From GCA-2724215 sp015660315 (GTDB lineage Bacteria; Latescibacterota; UBA2968; UBA8231): 8,298 bases of DNA. The stretch is taken from NCBI GenBank assembly GCA_029941315.1, contig JAPYQE010000274.1, positions 1-8,298 of the forward strand. The letters are read 5' to 3'. Positions 6,130 to 8,298 of the stretch are shown piece after piece. The notes under the pieces were generated by a model. The model did not search any database, was not told where the DNA came from, and worked only from the letters and a program-made list of their open reading frames with translations. The first letter of the stretch is position 1. Each line of letters starts with the position of its first letter. The translations under genes were made by a program, and so were the position numbers.

Positions 6130-7305
6130 ATGATCCGTCTCGGCGTAATAGGCTACGGCGGCCGCATCCACGGCATGATCAGCAGCAGCTTCCGTCGCAT
6201 ATCCCCCGATCTGCGTATAGTCGGCGTAGTCGACCCCGACGAAAAAAGCGCCCGTGCCCGCATGGCCGACTGCGACCAGGACGCCGTCTTTTATAAAGAC
6301 TTAGCGGCGATGATCAAAGGCGCCAAGCTCGATGCCCTAGCCATCGGCACTCGTTGCAACCTGCACAGCACCTACGCCGTGCAGGTTGCCGCCTATGACC
6401 TGCCGCTCTTTTTAGAAAAACCCGTCGCCACCTCCATCCGCCAGGCCACCGCCCTCGAAAAAGCCTTCGCCAACAGCCGCTGCCAGGCCGTCGTCAGTTT
6501 CCCGCTGCGCGTATCGCCGCTGTGCGAATTGGCCCGTCAGTATATAGAAGAAGACGCGATCGGCGCCCCAGTGCATATCGCCGCTACCAACTATGTGCCC
6601 TACGGGACGACCTACTGGGAAACCCCCTACCGCGATTACGATGTCACCGGCGGGCTCTTTTTGCAAAAAGCCACACACGACTTGGATTATATGAGCTATT
6701 TGATGGGTGAACCCATTGTTCGCGTCGCCGCCATGGCCACCCGCGGCCATGTCTTCGGCGGCAAAAAGAAGGCCAAGCTCTATTGCTCACAATGTGACGA
6801 GCGCGCAACCTGCCTTGAAAGCCCGCAAAACCGCGCCCGCAACTCCACTACCGGCCGCCATACCGACCACCTATGCGTCTTTGGCCGCGATTGCGGCAAG
6901 GCCGAAGACGGCACCCTCAACGAAGACTGCTCCAGCGCACTGCTCGAATTCGCCTCCGGCGCACATGGCGTCTATACCCAGGTCTTCTACGCGCGGCGCG
7001 ATGCCGGCAGGCGCGGCGCAGTGATCAGCGGTTATATGGGCACCGTACATTTTGACTGGTATGCCGACGAGCTACACCGCATCCGTCACCACGCCCCTTT
7101 TAGCGCGGTGGAAAAAGCCAGCGGCGACGCCAGCCATTTCGGCGGCGACGTACAACTCGCCTACGATTTTATCGACTTGATAGAAAACAAGACGCGACCC
7201 AGAACGCCGATCGAAACCGGCATACAAAGCGCCTATGCTTGTTTGGCCGCGCGCGAGTCGGCGCAAAAGGGCCGCTATGTCGACGTACGGCAGGTCGGCG
7301 GATAA
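6130..7305 (+). CDS. Gfo/Idh/MocA-family oxidoreductase with a cysteine cluster
   Basis: A 391-residue NAD(P)-dependent sugar or inositol-type dehydrogenase; exact substrate unknown. Seen: N-terminal Rossmann fold with VIGYGGRIHG at 7-16 and acidic residue D35 (GVVDPD), family motif E96-K97-P98 (LFLEKPVAT), and the catalytic-region helix G174-G175 to K180, H183, D184 (KATHDLDYM). Unusual for generic members is a Cys-rich stretch at 219-255: C219-x2-C222-x5-C228-x20-C249-x5-C255, also rich in His (H244, H247), which could bind zinc or an Fe-S cluster. The ATG has AGGAG six bases upstream, a strong site. It leads a same-strand group with the PhyH dioxygenase (63-bp gap) and an M29 peptidase (65-bp gap), an arrangement that suggests use of a modified carbohydrate or small organic substrate, by inference. 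Confidence 0.92.
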   Translation: MIRLGVIGYGGRIHGMISSSFRRISPDLRIVGVVDPDEKSARARMADCDQDAVFYKDLAAMIKGAKLDALAIGTRCNLHSTYAVQVAAYDLPLFLEKPVATSIRQATALEKAFANSRCQAVVSFPLRVSPLCELARQYIEEDAIGAPVHIAATNYVPYGTTYWETPYRDYDVTGGLFLQKATHDLDYMSYLMGEPIVRVAAMATRGHVFGGKKKAKLYCSQCDERATCLESPQNRARNSTTGRHTDHLCVFGRDCGKAEDGTLNEDCSSALLEFASGAHGVYTQVFYARRDAGRRGAVISGYMGTVHFDWYADELHRIRHHAPFSAVEKASGDASHFGGDVQLAYDFIDLIENKTRPRTPIETGIQSAYACLAARESAQKGRYVDVRQVGG

Positions 7306-7368
7306 TCGTTGTCCGCTAAGACGGCGATTATTATCCTTTACCAAGCCCAAACCACCAGGAGACAGACT

Positions 7369-8169
7369 ATGTCCACCGCAACCGCAACCGAGCAGCCCGT
7401 TTCCCCGTATAAAAGCCTTAGCCAAGAGCAGATAGACGAATTTAATTTGCGCGGCTATCTCGCCTACGGCAAGCTGCTCGACGATCCGCTGATCGAAGTG
7501 TTACGCGCGGAATACGACCGCCTCTTCGCCGAAGCGCGCCAGACTGGGCGTTTTCGTAACCTATCAATTGGCGATACCGAAGATCTACACAAAAAGAACA
7601 ACGCCGACGAGCAGATGTTACAAATAATGCAGATGTGCGAACGCAGCCTGGACTTCCGGCAACTGCTCTACGACGGACGCATCCTCGACATCGCCGAGGA
7701 CCTCATCGGCCCCAATATCCAGCTCTTCCACGACCAAGCCCTCTTTAAACCGGCCCATCACGGCGGTTCGGTCTTCTGGCACCAAGACAACGCCTATTGG
7801 CAATGCGTACCCGCCAACCTGGTCAGCTGCTGGTTGACGCTCGACGACGTAAATGTCGAAAACGGCGCCATGCACCTGATGCCCGGCTCACATCTAACAC
7901 CCCTGGGCCACGACCGCACTAAAAAGGGCGGCTCCCTGCTCGACATCGGCGACCAGATCGACCAGACACAAGCATCGGTCGTCGACCTGCCCGCCGGCGG
8001 CGTATTGTTTCACCACTGCCAAACGCTACACTATACCCCGCCCAACAACACCGACCGCCAACGTCGGGCTTTCGCCATTCATTTTATGCCACCCGGCACG
8101 CGTCAGGCGGCCACTGGCGACTTTCTACCAGTTTCTTTTGGCCGGCCCATGCTGCGCATGCACAGCTGA
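7369..8169 (+). CDS. PhyH-family (phytanoyl-CoA dioxygenase) Fe(II)/2-oxoglutarate oxygenase
   Basis: A 266-residue double-stranded beta-helix oxygenase that couples 2-oxoglutarate decarboxylation to hydroxylation of an unknown substrate. Iron ligands are H138 and D140 (FWHQDNAYW) and H221 (TLHYTPPNN); R232 in RQRRAFAIHF, 11 residues after the His, is placed to bind 2-oxoglutarate. Also typical are WLTLDDVNVENGAMHLMPGS at 155-174 and the C-terminal HFMPPGTR. The ATG at 7369 is chosen because AGGAG lies seven bases upstream; an in-frame TTG at 7309 would add 20 residues but has no such site and no conserved sequence. Bacterial PhyH relatives act on very diverse small molecules (including PhnY on aminoethylphosphonate), so the name should not be taken as phytanoyl-CoA activity. 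Probably cotranscribed with the Gfo/Idh gene before it. Confidence 0.93.
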   Translation: MSTATATEQPVSPYKSLSQEQIDEFNLRGYLAYGKLLDDPLIEVLRAEYDRLFAEARQTGRFRNLSIGDTEDLHKKNNADEQMLQIMQMCERSLDFRQLLYDGRILDIAEDLIGPNIQLFHDQALFKPAHHGGSVFWHQDNAYWQCVPANLVSCWLTLDDVNVENGAMHLMPGSHLTPLGHDRTKKGGSLLDIGDQIDQTQASVVDLPAGGVLFHHCQTLHYTPPNNTDRQRRAFAIHFMPPGTRQAATGDFLPVSFGRPMLRMHS

Positions 8170-8234
8170 ACTCGCTGCGAGGCATACGACACTACCAACT
8201 ATCCGAACCAACTTTACAATGAAAGAGGCACTGT

Positions 8235-8298
8235 ATGCACGATCCGCGCTTAGACACCCTCGCCGACCTGCTGATCAAACATTCGACCCGTCTAGAAC
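8235..8298 (+). CDS. M29-family aminopeptidase, N-terminal fragment
   Basis: The window ends 21 codons into this gene. The start MHDPRLDTLADLLIKHSTRL closely resembles the N-terminus of M29 metallo-aminopeptidases (AmpS/PepS, thermophilic aminopeptidase), which begin with a DPRLxxLAxLLVxYS pattern. M29 enzymes remove N-terminal residues from peptides using two metal ions in the cytosol; their metal-binding residues lie in the part not shown. GAAAGAGG six bases before the ATG is a good ribosome site. The gene follows the PhyH gene by 65 bp on the same strand with no terminator visible between them. Confidence 0.7.
   Translation, partial: MHDPRLDTLADLLIKHSTRLE

Noticed and set aside
7369..8169. 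PhyH gene as PhnY, partner of the PhnZ-like protein
   Set aside because: PhnY belongs to this broad family, but the two genes are over 4 kb apart in different units and the sequence shows only generic PhyH motifs; the link would be speculation.

Overview
The window comes from a moderately GC-rich bacterium that I cannot place with certainty. Several features recur together in uncultured or marine lineages such as Poribacteria, Latescibacterota, Lentisphaerota/Verrucomicrobiota and some spirochaetes. These are a plant/cyanobacterial-type MnmA, a PhyH-family dioxygenase next to a Gfo/Idh/MocA oxidoreductase, a sialidase-like protein, a HisKA_2-type histidine kinase and a class III cyclase. The lineage is an inference from gene families only.

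Layout. 1-404: broken 3' end of a histidine kinase gene (+). 401-1717: a two-gene minus-strand operon, VOC/glyoxalase-like protein then aldo/keto reductase, with a clear sigma70-type promoter at 1754-1782 and a perfect 6-bp-arm palindrome (1801-1815) just upstream. 1931-2297: gene debris, namely a 20-codon VOC-like start (+) facing an internally deleted adenylate/guanylate cyclase (-). 2438-4050: a PhnZ-like HD-domain oxygenase whose stop overlaps the GTG start of mnmA. 4047-5045: a D-2-hydroxyacid dehydrogenase convergent with mnmA, stop codons overlapping. 5088-5758: a decayed sialidase-like gene (-). 5759-6129: no intact gene, but a possible repeat element with a 17-bp hairpin. 6130-8298: a same-strand series of Gfo/Idh/MocA oxidoreductase, PhyH dioxygenase and the first codons of an M29 aminopeptidase, probably one transcription unit.

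The window mixes intact catabolic or housekeeping genes with gene decay. Three separate pseudogenes (kinase, cyclase, sialidase) appear to keep both ends of the protein while the middle is missing, and they also carry nonsense or +1 frameshift lesions. The most unusual intact arrangement is the 4-nt GTGA overlap coupling a PhnZ-like mixed-valent-iron oxygenase to the tRNA 2-thiouridylase MnmA. No tRNA, rRNA, CRISPR array, insertion sequence or transposase gene was seen.
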